Source: Allobrachymonas chironomi DSM 19884 (GTDB taxonomy: Bacteria; Pseudomonadota; Gammaproteobacteria; Burkholderiales; Burkholderiaceae_C). Taken from it: a stretch of DNA of 51,197 bases. The notes beneath the pieces were generated by a model. The model was not told where the DNA came from. It was given only the letters and a program-made list of their open reading frames with translations, and ran no database searches. The DNA lies in the NCBI RefSeq assembly GCF_000374625.1, contig NZ_KB894776.1, forward strand, positions 1-51,197. Direction: 5' to 3'. The position numbers and the translations under genes are program-made. Position 1 is the first letter of the stretch. The number at the start of each line of letters is the position of its first letter. Below are positions 1 to 9,702 of the stretch, in pieces.

Positions 1-150
1 CACGGTCAAGCCGTCGATGACGGCCTGTTGCAGTACCTGTCGCCGCTCGGCTGGGAGCACATCAACCTGACCGGCGATTACCTCTGGCGCAGCAGCGCCA
101 AGATCGGCGCGGGCAAGTTCAGGCCGCTACGGCCGCTGCAACCGGCTTAG
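1..150 (+). CDS. tnpA: Tn3-family transposase TnpA, C-terminal end (5' truncated by window)
   Basis: The first 49 codons read in frame from base 1 to a TAG stop at 148-150. They include [18 protein letters not shown] and end [12 protein letters not shown], which is the conserved C-terminus of Tn3-family transposases of the Tn21/Tn501 branch. These are DDE enzymes that move the element by replicative transposition and form a cointegrate. The catalytic domain lies outside the window, so its integrity cannot be judged. The stop codon lies inside the transposon's terminal inverted repeat (146-183), which is the usual arrangement in this family. Identity as a Tn3-family C-terminus is very likely. 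The exact element is not resolvable from this fragment. Confidence 0.93.
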   Translation, partial: HGQAVDDGLLQYLSPLGWEHINLTGDYLWRSSAKIGAGKFRPLRPLQPA

Positions 151-183
151 CGTGCTTTATTTTCCGTTTTCTGAGACGACCCC
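146..183 (+). repeat. 38-bp terminal inverted repeat of a Tn21-like Tn3-family transposon
   Basis: Read on the minus strand, the 38 bases begin GGGGTCGTCTCAGAAAACGG and end GCTAAG. As I remember it this is the Tn21 inverted repeat. It overlaps the stop of tnpA and marks the exact edge of the transposon. The next five bases (184-188, AAGTT) would be the target duplication if the other end lies upstream. That partner end is not in the window. Confidence 0.93.
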
Positions 184-211
184 AAGTTCCGCCGCTGAAC
201 ATTTCACCCGA

Positions 212-250
212 TAAAGAAAACGGGCCTGCAGGATGCACCTGCAGGCCCGT
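212..250 (-). terminator. Rho-independent terminator of purL
   Basis: A perfect 13-bp stem (220-232 with 238-250) encloses a 5-nt loop. On the minus strand it is followed by a T-rich tract (220 down to 211). It lies 27 bases beyond the purL stop, between that gene and the transposon end, so it ends minus-strand transcription before the element. Confidence 0.9.
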
Positions 251-277
251 TGGCTTTTCAGCGCCTGTCCAGGCAGA

Positions 278-3200
278 TCAGCCGATCCACTTGCGGGCAT
301 TCACCCACAGCTGCATCCACGGGCTGAAGCCGGTCTTGTCACCGGCCTGGGCCGGATCGGTCCAGCTCATCTGCAGCTGGCGGAACACGCGCTCGGGATG
401 CGGCATCATGGCAGTGAAGCGACCGTCGGCGGTGGTGACAGCTGTCAGGCCGCCGGGGCTGCCGTTCGGGTTGAACGGATAGGCCTCGGTCGGCTGGCCG
501 TGGTTGTCCACGTAGCGCATGGCCTTGTGCACCTGGGCGTGGTCGCCCTGCACCGCGAAGTTGGCAAAGCCTTCGCCGTGCGCCACGGCGATCGGCAGGC
601 GGCTGCCGGCCATGCCCTGCAGGAAGATGCTGGGGGAATCCAGCACTTCGACCATGCTCAGGCGCGCCTCGAAGCGAGCGCTCTGGTTGTGCGTGAAACG
701 CGGCCAGTGCTCGGCACCGGGGATCATGCCGGCCAGTTCGGCAAACATCTGGCAGCCGTTGCAGACGCCGAGGGCAAAGGTGTCCTGGCGTGCAAAGAAC
801 TGCGCAAAGGCATCGCGCAGCACCGGGTTGAAGGTGATGCTGCGCGCCCAGCCCACGCCGGCACCCAGGGTGTCGCCGTAGCTGAAGCCGCCACAGGCAA
901 CCACGCCCTGCACATCGTCCAGCTTGACGCGGCCGGTCTGCAGATCGGTCATGTGCACATCGAGTGCCTCGAAACCGGCACGGTCAAAGGCGTAGGCCAT
1001 TTCCACGTGCGAGTTGACGCCCTGCTCGCGGACCACGGCCACGCGCGGACGGCTGGTGTGCACGGCAGGCGCCTCAGGCGTGAAGGTCAGGTGCACGTGC
1101 ATGCCCGGATCGCCCTTGGCGCCAGCAGCCTGGTGTTCGCTGTCGGCGCAGGCCGGGTTGTCGCGCTGCTGGGCAATTTTCCAGCTCACGCTGTCCCACA
1201 CCTGGTGCAGGTCTTCCAGTTCGGCACTGAAGATGTTTTGCGCATCGCGCCAGATCGAGAGTTGGCCCTTGCCGGCATCGACCTCGGAACTCTCGTTGCG
1301 CACGCTGCCGATGAAGTGGCTGCAGCCGCCCAGACCATGCGCGTTCAGCACCTGCATGACATCGTTGCGGTCTTCCTTGCGCACCTGCAGGATCACGCCC
1401 AGCTCTTCGTTGAACAACGCCTTGAGCGTTTCTTCGTGGCGGCGGCCCGAGGTCTGTTGCGCCCAGTTCTTGGCTTCGCCGCTGTCCAGACGGCTGTCGC
1501 TGAGGCCATCGCCGTGCGCCAGCAGCATGTCCACCGTCAGGGCCACACCGACATGACCGGCAAAGGCCATTTCGGCCACGGCTGCCAGCAGGCCGCCGTC
1601 GCTGCGGTCGTGGTAGGCCAGGATCTTGCCCTGCGCGCGCAGGGTGTTGACGGCCTGGACCAGGGCGATCAGGTCTTTCGCCTGATCCAGATCCGGCACG
1701 ATGTCACCGCCCTGCCCCAGCACCTGGCTCAGGATGCTGCCGGCCATGCGCTGCTGGCCTCGACCCAGATCGATCAGCAGCAGACGGGTATCGGGCGTGT
1801 CGCGGTCCAGCTGCGGCGTGAGCGTGCCGCGCACGTCTTCCAGCGTGGCAAAGGCGGTAATGACCAGGCTGACCGGCGAGACCACCTTGCGCGCCTGGGC
1901 TGCGCCTTCGGCAGAAGGGTCCTGCCACTGGGTGCGCATGGACAGCGAGTCCTTGCCCACCGGAATCGAGATGCCCAGCTCGGGGCACAGCTCCATGCCC
2001 ACGGCCTGCACCGTGCGGTACAGCGCGGCATCTTCGCCGGCTTCGCCGCAGGCGGCCATCCAGTTGGCGGACAGCTTGACGCGCGGCAGTTCGATCGGAG
2101 CGGCCAGCAGGTTGGTGATGGCCTCGGCCACGGCCATGCGGCCGGAAGCGGGCGCATCGAACACGGCCAGCGGTGTGCGCTCGCCCATGCTCATGGCCTC
2201 GCCGGCCACACCGGCGTAATCGGCCAGGGTCACGGCCACATCGGCGACCGGAATCTGCCACGGACCGACCATCTGGTCGCGGTGCGTCAGGCCCCCCACG
2301 GCGCGGTCGCCAATGGTGATGAGGAAGCGCTTGCTGGCCACGGTCGGGTGGCTCAGCACCTGGATGATGGCCTGCTGCAGGTCCAGATCGCCGGTATCCA
2401 GCGGCATGCCGTGGTGGATGATGGTTTGCACATCGCGCTGCATCTTGGGCGGCTTGCCCAGCAGCACGTTCATCGGCATGTCGACCGGCAGGTCTTGATC
2501 GACAATCTTGCCAGAGTCCAGATCGACCGCGCCCACATGCAGGTGGCGCTCGTCGGTGGTGACGCCGACTACGGCAAACGGGCAGCGCTCGCGCTCGCAC
2601 AGGGCGCGGAACTGCTCCAGGCTTTCCGGGGCGATTGCCATCACGTAACGTTCCTGGCTCTCGTTGCACCAGATTTCCTTGGGTGCCAGACCGGTTTCTT
2701 CCAGCGGCACGCTGCGCAGGTCAAAACGCGCGCCACGGCCGGCATCGTTGACCAGTTCGGGGAAGGCATTGGACAGGCCGCCGGCCCCCACGTCGTGGAT
2801 CGCCAGGATCGGGTTGTGCTCGCCCATGGCCCAGCAGTGGTTGATCACTTCCTGCGCACGACGCTCGATTTCCGGGTTGCCACGCTGCACCGAGTCGAAG
2901 TCCAGGTGGGCCGCGTTGGCACCGCTGCTCATCGAGCTGGCCGCACCGCCGCCCATGCCGATGCGCATGCCCGGGCCGCCGAGCTGGATCAGCAGCGTGC
3001 CGGCCGGGAATTCGATCTTGTGCGTCAGGCCGGCATCGATGCTGCCCAGGCCACCGGCGATCATGATCGGCTTGTGGTAGCCCATCTGGCGCACCTGCAC
3101 GCCCTCCTGCGTGCGGCTGACGATGGTCTGCTCGTATTCGCGGAAATAGCCGGTCAGGTTGGGACGGCCGAATTCGTTGTTGAAGGCGGCACCACCCAGC

Positions 3201-4324
3201 GGGCCTTCGGTCATGATCTGCAGCGGGCTGGCGATGTGCTCGGGCTTGCCGCCCGGCTGGTCGCTCATGCCGCCCCACAGTTTCGATACCGTGAAGCCGG
3301 TCAGGCCGGCCTTGGGACGCGAACCGCGGCCGGTGGCACCTTCGTCACGGATTTCGCCGCCAGCGCCGGTCGAGGCGCCGGGGAACGGCGAAATCGCCGT
3401 CGGGTGGTTGTGCGTTTCCACCTTCATCAGCACGTGCTGCAGCTTGTCCTGGGCGCGGTAGCGCATGCCGTGGCCGGTGGATTCATCGGCCATGAAACGC
3501 TGGCTGACCGTGCCCTCCATGATGGCGGCGTTGTCCGAATAGGCCACGATGGTGTGCTGCGGCGATACCTTTTCGGTATTGCGGATCATGCCGAACAGGC
3601 TCAAGTCCTGTTTTTCGCCATCGATGGTGAATTCGGCATTGAAGATCTTGTGGCGGCAATGTTCGCTGTTGGCCTGCGCGAACATCATCAGTTCCACGTC
3701 GGTCGGATTGCGCTTGAGCTCCTGGAAGCCCTGCAGCAGGTAATCGATCTCGTCGTCGGCCAGCGCCAGGCCCCAGTCGCGGTTGGCCTGCTCCAGCGCG
3801 GCACGGCCACCTCCCAGCACATCGACGTGCTCCATCGGCACCGGGTCCAGGTGGGTGAACAGGCTGTTGGCGGCATCCAGCGTGGGCAGCACGCTTTCGG
3901 TCATGCGGTCGTGCAGCAGCGCGGCAATCTGTTCCAGCTGGCCATCCTTCAGCTTGCCGCCCTGTAGCGTGTATACGGTACCGCGCTCGATGCGGCGCAC
4001 GCTGGCGGCATCGGTCAAGCCGCAGTTGCGCGCAATATCGGTCGCCTTGGAGGCCCAGGGCGACACGGTGCCAACGCGCGGCGTGATGACGATACTGGCC
4101 AGCGGCTGGCCAGCGGTTTCGGCCGGCTCGCCATAGGTCAGCAGCTGCTGCAGCGCCTGCTGACTGGCCGCATCCAGCGGTTGGTCGCTTTCAACCCAGT
4201 ACATGAACTGGCCGGTGATGGCTCGCACACCGGGAGCGATCGCCTGGATCTGGCTCAGGAGTTGCTGGGAACGGAAATGGGTGAGAGCGTTGCCGCCCTC
4301 GAAACGGGTAATGGTTGTCTGCAT
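278..4324 (-). CDS. purL: Phosphoribosylformylglycinamidine synthase (FGAM synthase, large single-chain form)
   Basis: PurL catalyses the ATP- and glutamine-dependent conversion of FGAR to FGAM in cytosolic purine synthesis. The 1348-residue length fits the single-chain proteobacterial form. The order is an N-terminal PurS-like region, the synthase core with the substrate loop [17 protein letters not shown], and a C-terminal class I glutaminase. The glutaminase has the nucleophile in [10 protein letters not shown] (about residue 1187) and the His/Glu of [10 protein letters not shown] near the end. I chose the ATG at 4324 because [14 protein letters not shown] is the usual start. An in-frame extension to 4402 adds 26 residues unlike the family. 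A TACAAT -10-like box lies at 4362-4367. The gene follows the B12 uptake operon by about 100 bases in the same direction and ends at a strong terminator. Confidence 0.97.
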   Translation of the reverse strand: MQTTITRFEGGNALTHFRSQQLLSQIQAIAPGVRAITGQFMYWVESDQPLDAASQQALQQLLTYGEPAETAGQPLASIVITPRVGTVSPWASKATDIARNCGLTDAASVRRIERGTVYTLQGGKLKDGQLEQIAALLHDRMTESVLPTLDAANSLFTHLDPVPMEHVDVLGGGRAALEQANRDWGLALADDEIDYLLQGFQELKRNPTDVELMMFAQANSEHCRHKIFNAEFTIDGEKQDLSLFGMIRNTEKVSPQHTIVAYSDNAAIMEGTVSQRFMADESTGHGMRYRAQDKLQHVLMKVETHNHPTAISPFPGASTGAGGEIRDEGATGRGSRPKAGLTGFTVSKLWGGMSDQPGGKPEHIASPLQIMTEGPLGGAAFNNEFGRPNLTGYFREYEQTIVSRTQEGVQVRQMGYHKPIMIAGGLGSIDAGLTHKIEFPAGTLLIQLGGPGMRIGMGGGAASSMSSGANAAHLDFDSVQRGNPEIERRAQEVINHCWAMGEHNPILAIHDVGAGGLSNAFPELVNDAGRGARFDLRSVPLEETGLAPKEIWCNESQERYVMAIAPESLEQFRALCERERCPFAVVGVTTDERHLHVGAVDLDSGKIVDQDLPVDMPMNVLLGKPPKMQRDVQTIIHHGMPLDTGDLDLQQAIIQVLSHPTVASKRFLITIGDRAVGGLTHRDQMVGPWQIPVADVAVTLADYAGVAGEAMSMGERTPLAVFDAPASGRMAVAEAITNLLAAPIELPRVKLSANWMAACGEAGEDAALYRTVQAVGMELCPELGISIPVGKDSLSMRTQWQDPSAEGAAQARKVVSPVSLVITAFATLEDVRGTLTPQLDRDTPDTRLLLIDLGRGQQRMAGSILSQVLGQGGDIVPDLDQAKDLIALVQAVNTLRAQGKILAYHDRSDGGLLAAVAEMAFAGHVGVALTVDMLLAHGDGLSDSRLDSGEAKNWAQQTSGRRHEETLKALFNEELGVILQVRKEDRNDVMQVLNAHGLGGCSHFIGSVRNESSEVDAGKGQLSIWRDAQNIFSAELEDLHQVWDSVSWKIAQQRDNPACADSEHQAAGAKGDPGMHVHLTFTPEAPAVHTSRPRVAVVREQGVNSHVEMAYAFDRAGFEALDVHMTDLQTGRVKLDDVQGVVACGGFSYGDTLGAGVGWARSITFNPVLRDAFAQFFARQDTFALGVCNGCQMFAELAGMIPGAEHWPRFTHNQSARFEARLSMVEVLDSPSIFLQGMAGSRLPIAVAHGEGFANFAVQGDHAQVHKAMRYVDNHGQPTEAYPFNPNGSPGGLTAVTTADGRFTAMMPHPERVFRQLQMSWTDPAQAGDKTGFSPWMQLWVNARKWIG

Positions 4325-4426
4325 GGAAATGAGAGGCAACAGGCAGCTGATGTAAACCGCCATTGTAATCGGCGGGCATGTCGGTGGGGGCTTCGTGGGC
4401 ATTCCCCACGCACTTGTGCCCGTGCT

Positions 4427-5200
4427 TCAGGTGAGCACTTCCCAGGGCACGATGCAATCGGTGTCGAGCTGCTGCAGCCGCAGCGCCTGCAAGCCGAAAA
4501 CCTGGCGCAACAGGGTATCGTCCAGCACCTGTGCCGGCTGGCCGTGCGCCTGGATGCGGCCCTGCTGCAAGACACAGACCTGGTGGCAGAAACGCGAGGC
4601 CAGCGTCAGGTCATGCAGCACCACGGCGATTGCCATGCCCTGCCCCGCCAGCTGGCGCAGCAGGCCCATGATCTGCAGCTGGTGCGCCGGATCGAGCGCG
4701 GCCAGCGGTTCGTCTGCCAGCAGGATCGGGGTTTCGGTGGCCAGCGCACGTGCCAGCAGCACGCGGGCGCGCTCGCCGCCGGACAGCGTCTGTACATTGC
4801 GGGTGGACAGGTGCTGGCAGTCGGTCAGCGCCATGGCCCGCTGGATGGCGGCTTCGCCAGCGGGACGCTCGGCATCGCCATGCGGCAGCCGGCCCAGCGC
4901 CACCACATCGGCTACCGGTAGCGGCCAGTGCACCTGCTGGCCTTGCGCCAGATAGGCGATGTGGCGTGCGCGCTCGCCGGCCGACCACTGCGCCAGCGGC
5001 CGATCCTGCAGCAGGATGCGGCCCTGGCTGGCCGGCGCCATGCCGAGCAAGGTGCGCAACAGGCTGGTCTTGCCGGCGCCGTTGGGGCCGAGAATGCCGA
5101 GCAGCTGGCCGCTGCGCAGTTCCAGATCGATACCGTGCAGCAGCGTACGCTTGCCGGCCTCCATCTGCACGCCTTGCATCTGCATCATCAGCGCACTCAT
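4427..5200 (-). CDS. btuD: ABC transporter ATPase for cobalamin (BtuD/FecE type)
   Basis: This 257-residue cytoplasmic ATPase powers uptake through the permease encoded just upstream. It has a Walker A motif GPNGAGKTS near residue 36, the signature LSGGERARVLLARAL and Walker B ILLADEPLAALDP. The family also includes siderophore and haem transporters. Assignment to vitamin B12 rests on the cobalamin riboswitch that heads the operon. The ATG at 5200 overlaps the permease stop as ATGA, implying translational coupling. A longer in-frame reading upstream is an overlap with the permease gene and was discarded. Confidence 0.9.
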   Translation of the reverse strand: MSALMMQMQGVQMEAGKRTLLHGIDLELRSGQLLGILGPNGAGKTSLLRTLLGMAPASQGRILLQDRPLAQWSAGERARHIAYLAQGQQVHWPLPVADVVALGRLPHGDAERPAGEAAIQRAMALTDCQHLSTRNVQTLSGGERARVLLARALATETPILLADEPLAALDPAHQLQIMGLLRQLAGQGMAIAVVLHDLTLASRFCHQVCVLQQGRIQAHGQPAQVLDDTLLRQVFGLQALRLQQLDTDCIVPWEVLT

Positions 5201-6225
5201 GCCGACCTCCGGTGCAGGCCCAGGATCAGCGACAGGAAGAACGGCGCGCCAATCAGCGCCGTCAGCACGCCGAGCTTGAGTTCCTGGCCATCGTTGTAGG
5301 CCAGGCGCACGCCGATATCGGCCAGCAGCAGCAGGATGGCCCCGGCCCAGGCCGATACCGGCAGCAACGCGGCGGGATCGGCCTTGACGAAGGGGCGCAT
5401 CACATGCGGTGCCACCAGCCCGACAAACCCGATGCTGCCCGCGACCGACACCGCTGCGCCCACGCTGCAGGCCGTGCCGGCCAGCACCAGCAGACGCAGT
5501 TGCGGCAGACGGATGCCCATGGTGTGTGCGGTTTCCTCGCCCAGCGCCAGCGCCTGCAGGCCACGGCGCGATTGCCACAGCAAGAGCAGGCCGAGCACGA
5601 TCGCCGGCACGCCCAGTGCCACTTCACGCATGCTGCGATCCGCCAGCGAGCCCATCATCCAGAACACGATTTCCTGCAGCGCAAAGGCATTGCGCGACCA
5701 GTTCATCACCAGCGCAATCAGTGCGCTGCAGAGCGAGGAAATCGCCACGCCGGCCAGAATCAGCGTGGTGGTGTCCTGGTTGCGCTGCGCCAGCAGCAGC
5801 ACCAGCAGCACCGCCAGCGCGGTACCGGCCATGCCGGCCAGCGGCAGTGCCAGCGCGGCCATCTGCGCCAGGCCGGTGTAGAGCGCGATCACGGCACCCA
5901 GCGCGGCGCCGCTGGTGACGCCCAGCAGGCCGGGTTCGGCCAGCGGGTTGCGCAACAGGCCCTGGAGTGCGGCACCGGACATGCCCAGTGCGGCACCCAC
6001 CGCCACGCACAGCACGGTACGCGGCAGGCGCAGATCCCAGAAGATGCGGCTGGGCACCCAGTCACCAGCCAGCACGCCTTGCAGCAGGCGCAGCGGCGAC
6101 ATGTCCACATAGCCAATGGTGAGCGACAGCAGGCATAGCGCCAGCAGCACCAGCCCGGCCAGCAGCCAGCGGACGAGCGACCAACGGGCGCGACCCGGCA
6201 TGGCAGAGAATTCGGAAACAGTCAT
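5197..6225 (-). CDS. btuC: Cobalamin ABC transporter permease (BtuC/FecCD family)
   Basis: This is an inner-membrane permease of 342 residues. It begins with a hydrophobic segment (LLAGLVLLALCLLSLTIG) and the family stretch RIFWDLRLPRTVLC, followed by GAALGMSGAALQGLLRNPLA. About ten membrane segments and the late motif GSIGFVGLVAPHVMRP, typical of FecCD/BtuC, can be followed. The ATG at 6225 is chosen because the longer reading runs into the binding-protein gene, whose stop lies 8 bases upstream. It overlaps the ATPase gene by 4 bases. The riboswitch indicates corrinoid as substrate. Iron-siderophore import would be the alternative from family membership alone. Confidence 0.9.
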   Translation of the reverse strand: MTVSEFSAMPGRARWSLVRWLLAGLVLLALCLLSLTIGYVDMSPLRLLQGVLAGDWVPSRIFWDLRLPRTVLCVAVGAALGMSGAALQGLLRNPLAEPGLLGVTSGAALGAVIALYTGLAQMAALALPLAGMAGTALAVLLVLLLAQRNQDTTTLILAGVAISSLCSALIALVMNWSRNAFALQEIVFWMMGSLADRSMREVALGVPAIVLGLLLLWQSRRGLQALALGEETAHTMGIRLPQLRLLVLAGTACSVGAAVSVAGSIGFVGLVAPHVMRPFVKADPAALLPVSAWAGAILLLLADIGVRLAYNDGQELKLGVLTALIGAPFFLSLILGLHRRSA

Positions 6226-6233
6226 GGCAGCGA

Positions 6234-7133
6234 TTATCGGCCCTGGCGCTGCTGTGCCATGCGCGCTGCCGTATCCAGACTCCAGAGGCCGCCGCAGATG
6301 GTGGTGCGGGTCTGCATCGTCAGGCTGTCGAGCGCGGTGTGCTGCAGCGCCGGGTGCAGCTGGTCCCGCGGCACCACGCTGGGCATGTCGCTGGCGTAGT
6401 CGGGCGTGAGCATCAGATCGGGGTGGGTGGCCACCAACCGCTCCAGCGGCAGATAGCCATAGCCGGTCAGGCCGGCCTCGACGCCGGCATTGCGGTAGCC
6501 GGCCAGTTCGATCAGCTCGTTCATCAAGGTGCCTGTGCCGGTGCTGTAGCCCTGCCAGCTGCGCTCGGCCGCTACCGGCCATGGCGCGGCTTGCTGCTGC
6601 GCCGCCTGTTGCAACTCCAGCTGGCGCTGCTGTAGCGCCTGCACCAGCGCCCTGCCCTTGGCCGATTCTCCCACGGCATCAGCGACCAGCGTGATCTGCT
6701 GCTGCACCTCGGCCAGGCTGCTGGCCAGCGGCACTTCCAGCACCGGAATGCCCAGCGAGCGCAGCATCTGCGTGGTGTAGCGTGCCGTGTAACGGCCCAC
6801 CAGCACCAGATCCGGTTTGAGCAGCAGCACCTCTTCGGTATCGCCACGGACTGCAGGCAGCGCACGCGCCTGCGGCTCCAGCACCGACAGGCCGGGATCG
6901 TGCGCCAGCCGGCTGACCGCGGCAATGCGCTGTGGTTCCACCAGCTGCAGCAGCAGCTGGTCGGTGCACAGGTTGAGGGAGACGATACGTTCGGGGTGAC
7001 CCGGAATGGCCGCTGTCGCCTTGGGTTGCGACGGCCCGGGTTGACAGCCGGCCAGCGCCGCCGCCACGCAACCCGCGGCCAGCCAGCGTCGGGCGTGGCG
7101 CAGCATCGGGCGGCGAAGCGGACGGCTGGACAT
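6234..7133 (-). CDS. btuF: Cobalamin-binding lipoprotein of ABC transporter (BtuF type)
   Basis: This 299-residue substrate-binding protein belongs to the Peripla_BP_2 family. The N-terminus has an Arg-rich n-region, a short hydrophobic stretch and the lipobox LAGC, so it is probably anchored to a membrane in the periplasm. Family features are HPERIVSLNLCTDQLL near the start of the mature part and LMNELIELAGYRNAG in the C-terminal lobe. The start is taken as ATG at 7133. A TTG at 7139, 6 bases further out and adjoining the receptor stop, is also possible. Its position between the receptor and permease genes, all behind one B12 riboswitch, supports cobalamin or corrinoid capture. Confidence 0.88.
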   Translation of the reverse strand: MSSRPLRRPMLRHARRWLAAGCVAAALAGCQPGPSQPKATAAIPGHPERIVSLNLCTDQLLLQLVEPQRIAAVSRLAHDPGLSVLEPQARALPAVRGDTEEVLLLKPDLVLVGRYTARYTTQMLRSLGIPVLEVPLASSLAEVQQQITLVADAVGESAKGRALVQALQQRQLELQQAAQQQAAPWPVAAERSWQGYSTGTGTLMNELIELAGYRNAGVEAGLTGYGYLPLERLVATHPDLMLTPDYASDMPSVVPRDQLHPALQHTALDSLTMQTRTTICGGLWSLDTAARMAQQRQGR

Positions 7134-7139
7134 GGTCAA

Positions 7140-9215
7140 TTACCTGAAGTCCCAACGGTAGCCAAGGCGGATTTCACGGCCCGGCATGTTGTAGTTATGG
7201 ACTTCTTCATAGTAGCGGTCGAACAGGTTGTCCACGCTCAGGCTGACCGTCTGGCGCTTGTCGATGACATAGCCCAGGCTCATGTCCCACAGCGTGTAGC
7301 CGCCACGTTCAGCCTTGGATTTCCAGCTCTTGCCGTTGTAGCGGGTACCGAGGCGGGCATGCAGCCTGTCCCAGTTGCCGACCAGGGCGGCACGTGCGGT
7401 GTTCTTGGGCACGTACTCCAGGGGCGACCAGACACTGCCATTGCGCTGTTCGCTGCGGAAGCTGTGGGTATAGCCCAGATCCAGATGCAGATTCGGGTTG
7501 AACTGCCATTGGCCTGTCAGCTCGACGCCGCGCATGCGCGCCTCGTCGGCATTGCGCCAGCTCTTGAGGCCGGGGCTGACATCGTAGGCGACGATCTTGT
7601 CCTTGACGCGCGTGTGGTAGAGCGTCAGGTCCATGTTCCAGTTTTCGCGCTCGATACCGATACCGGCATCGACACTGACACTGCTTTCGGGATCCAGACT
7701 GGCATTGCCGACATAGGTGATCGGCACCGGATACCATTCCTTGGTAGCCTCATCATATTTCCAGTCGCTGCCAGAGTACTCGCCAGACAGCTTCCAGGCG
7801 CTGGGCGCACTGAAGCCCTTGCCGGCCGAAGCATGCAGCGAGATGCCCGGTGCCACTTCCTGCTTGATGCCGGCGCTGGGGCTGAACTGACTGAACTCGC
7901 GGCTTTGCGTCACGTTGCCCAGGCCATCGGTCGGCAGCGTGGACATGGTAATGCGGTCATAACGCCCACCCACGTAGAAGTTGGTCCTGCCCTCGTTCAG
8001 GTTGACGTTCTGTTGCGCATACAGGCCATGCGTCTTCAGCTTGCTGTCCGGGTTATAGGAGAAAGTCCAGGGCGGCGTGCCACTGCGTGCGCTGGCTTCG
8101 GTCTGGTTGTAATCGTAGCCAAACACCAGCTTGTAGCCGTCGGCCCAGTCCCATTCGTCCTTGAGTTGCAGGCCGTGCCACTTGATGCGCGAATCGTAGG
8201 ATTGGGCCAGGCTGCTGTCTTTACGGAGATCGTAGTTGACGTAGTTTTCCTTGCCGGTATAGGCTGCGGCAGACAGCGTGTGTTGTCCCAGCTCGCCTTG
8301 CAGCGTCAGGCTGTACAGGTCGCGTTCGGCATCCTTGCTGGTCTCGAACTGCTTGATTTCCGGATCGGGGCCGGGGTTCTGCACGTCATCGGCACGGAAC
8401 AGGTCGGCGCGCGCATCCAGCGTCCAGCCCGGTGCCAGTTCGGCACCCAGGCGCAGGCCATGGCTGTGCTTCTTGTAGCCGCTGAACTCCATGGTCTGAC
8501 CGCGACCATCCTTGTAGTCGCGGCGTTTTTCCCAGTTGCCAAAATAGTCGAAATTGAGCGTCTCGTTGATGGCACCACCGATATCCGCCTCGACCTGGCG
8601 CAAGTTGTGGTTGCCGGCAGAGACGCCCACACCGCCCTCAATCTCCCCGGTACGACGCACCGGAATCACGTTGATCACGCCCGACATGGCCTGGGAGCCA
8701 TACAGCGAAGATGCCGGGCCTTTCATGACCTCGATGCGCGCCACGCCGTTGACCGGCATGAAGCTGAGGTTGTTGTTGACGGCCGGAATGCCGTTCTGCA
8801 GGATCAGCGTCTGCATGCTTTCGCCAGTCATCGGCGAACTCGGCGTAAAGCCGCGCATGCCGACCGAGCCACTCATGCCCGGGTAGCGCTTGGTGTCCAC
8901 GTTGGTCGTCTTGCCCAGCAGATCGGCCAGTTCACGATGCGGCGTGCGCTCGATCTCCTGGCGTGTCACCACCTCGATGCGCTGCGGCGTGTCCTTCAGC
9001 GGCATCGGTGCGCGCGCGCCGGTGACGACCACGCGGTACGGTTCGTCCTGCGGGCTGGCTGCAGCCACTTGCAAGGCCGACTCGACGGCATCGGGCTGGA
9101 CGGTTTGCGCCACGGCAGCGGCAACCGGAGTCAGGCAGATCAGCAGACCTGCCAGGCGAATGGAATGAGGATGGAGTTTCAAGGCCTGTTCTCGTATCGA
9201 TAGGCCGTGCTGCAT
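7140..9215 (-). CDS. btuB: TonB-dependent outer-membrane receptor, probable cobalamin receptor (BtuB-like)
   Basis: An N-terminal signal peptide (LAGLLICLTPVAAAVAQ) is followed by a plug domain (TPQRIEVVTRQEIERTP, then GSVGMRGF) and a long beta-barrel rich in alternating polar and aromatic residues. The protein ends GYRWDFR. It would import corrinoid across the outer membrane using TonB energy and hand it to the downstream binding protein. About 690 residues is usual for a receptor. I give the ATG at 9215. A TTG at 9182 (MKLHPHSIRLAG), behind an AGAACAGG stretch, gives a cleaner signal peptide and may be the real start. The cobalamin riboswitch about 130 bases upstream is the main evidence for substrate. 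Confidence 0.88.
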   Translation of the reverse strand: MQHGLSIREQALKLHPHSIRLAGLLICLTPVAAAVAQTVQPDAVESALQVAAASPQDEPYRVVVTGARAPMPLKDTPQRIEVVTRQEIERTPHRELADLLGKTTNVDTKRYPGMSGSVGMRGFTPSSPMTGESMQTLILQNGIPAVNNNLSFMPVNGVARIEVMKGPASSLYGSQAMSGVINVIPVRRTGEIEGGVGVSAGNHNLRQVEADIGGAINETLNFDYFGNWEKRRDYKDGRGQTMEFSGYKKHSHGLRLGAELAPGWTLDARADLFRADDVQNPGPDPEIKQFETSKDAERDLYSLTLQGELGQHTLSAAAYTGKENYVNYDLRKDSSLAQSYDSRIKWHGLQLKDEWDWADGYKLVFGYDYNQTEASARSGTPPWTFSYNPDSKLKTHGLYAQQNVNLNEGRTNFYVGGRYDRITMSTLPTDGLGNVTQSREFSQFSPSAGIKQEVAPGISLHASAGKGFSAPSAWKLSGEYSGSDWKYDEATKEWYPVPITYVGNASLDPESSVSVDAGIGIERENWNMDLTLYHTRVKDKIVAYDVSPGLKSWRNADEARMRGVELTGQWQFNPNLHLDLGYTHSFRSEQRNGSVWSPLEYVPKNTARAALVGNWDRLHARLGTRYNGKSWKSKAERGGYTLWDMSLGYVIDKRQTVSLSVDNLFDRYYEEVHNYNMPGREIRLGYRWDFR

Positions 9216-9340
9216 GCGACAGGTCGGTCGTGGTGGCTGGCCGACAGCATCTGCCGGACCAAGCCTTGCCGCCGTGTCTGCTACCCCGCAGACGGCCAGG
9301 TTTTCCGCTGCCATCACCCTGTCATGGCAGCACATGCAAC

Positions 9341-9580
9341 TCAGGCCGGTATCCGGACTCGCAAGTCTTGATGCATCGCCTTCCCGCCATCCGCGCCGGT
9401 TGCCGCATTGCACGGCACCGCATGGAATCTGCAGTGGCTGCCACCTGACATGGCCTGATGCACCCTCACTCGCTTACCGTTGCGGGGGCAGTCCGGGCAT
9501 TGTGCGCTGGGCACGCACCCGGTTCCCGTTTAACCTGCCAGCCGGGTCATTCCGGCATCACAGGCACCTGGGTCTTGTCA
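9341..9580 (-). promoter_or_regulatory. Cobalamin (adenosylcobalamin) riboswitch
   Basis: On the minus strand the conserved blocks of the cobalamin aptamer appear in order. They are AACGGGAACCGGGTG (around 9531-9516), ACTGCCCCCGCAACGGTAAG (9492-9473), the B12 box GCCACTG (9438-9432) and a closing GAGTCCGGATACCGGCC (around 9361-9345). It precedes the receptor-btuFCD operon, which B12 would repress. Downstream lie two hairpins, an 8-bp stem (9307-9314 with 9324-9331) and a 6-bp stem (9276-9281 with 9288-9293), neither followed by a T run. Control may therefore be on translation rather than by an intrinsic terminator. Outer limits are approximate. Confidence 0.93.
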
Positions 9581-9702
9581 CCGGCATGGTGCCGGCAAGT
9601 GTCGGATTGTAAATGCAAAGCGCCACCTTGTCCGCCTGTTGTGCAGGCCCGACAATCCCTGCTGCCTGCGGTGTCCCGCTATTCCTAGGATAATTGCACC
9701 CC

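Noticed and set aside
233..3967. A 1244-codon plus-strand open frame opposite purL
   Set aside because: It is the antisense of purL. Its His/Gln/Ala/Val-rich composition is the usual product of reading GC-rich coding DNA on the wrong strand. Similar long antisense frames opposite btuB, ligA, smc, glnD, pepA and hrpA were dropped for the same reason.
4375..4426. Terminator between btuD and purL
   Set aside because: A 6-bp hairpin (CGTGGG/CCCACG) is present but no T tract follows on the minus strand.
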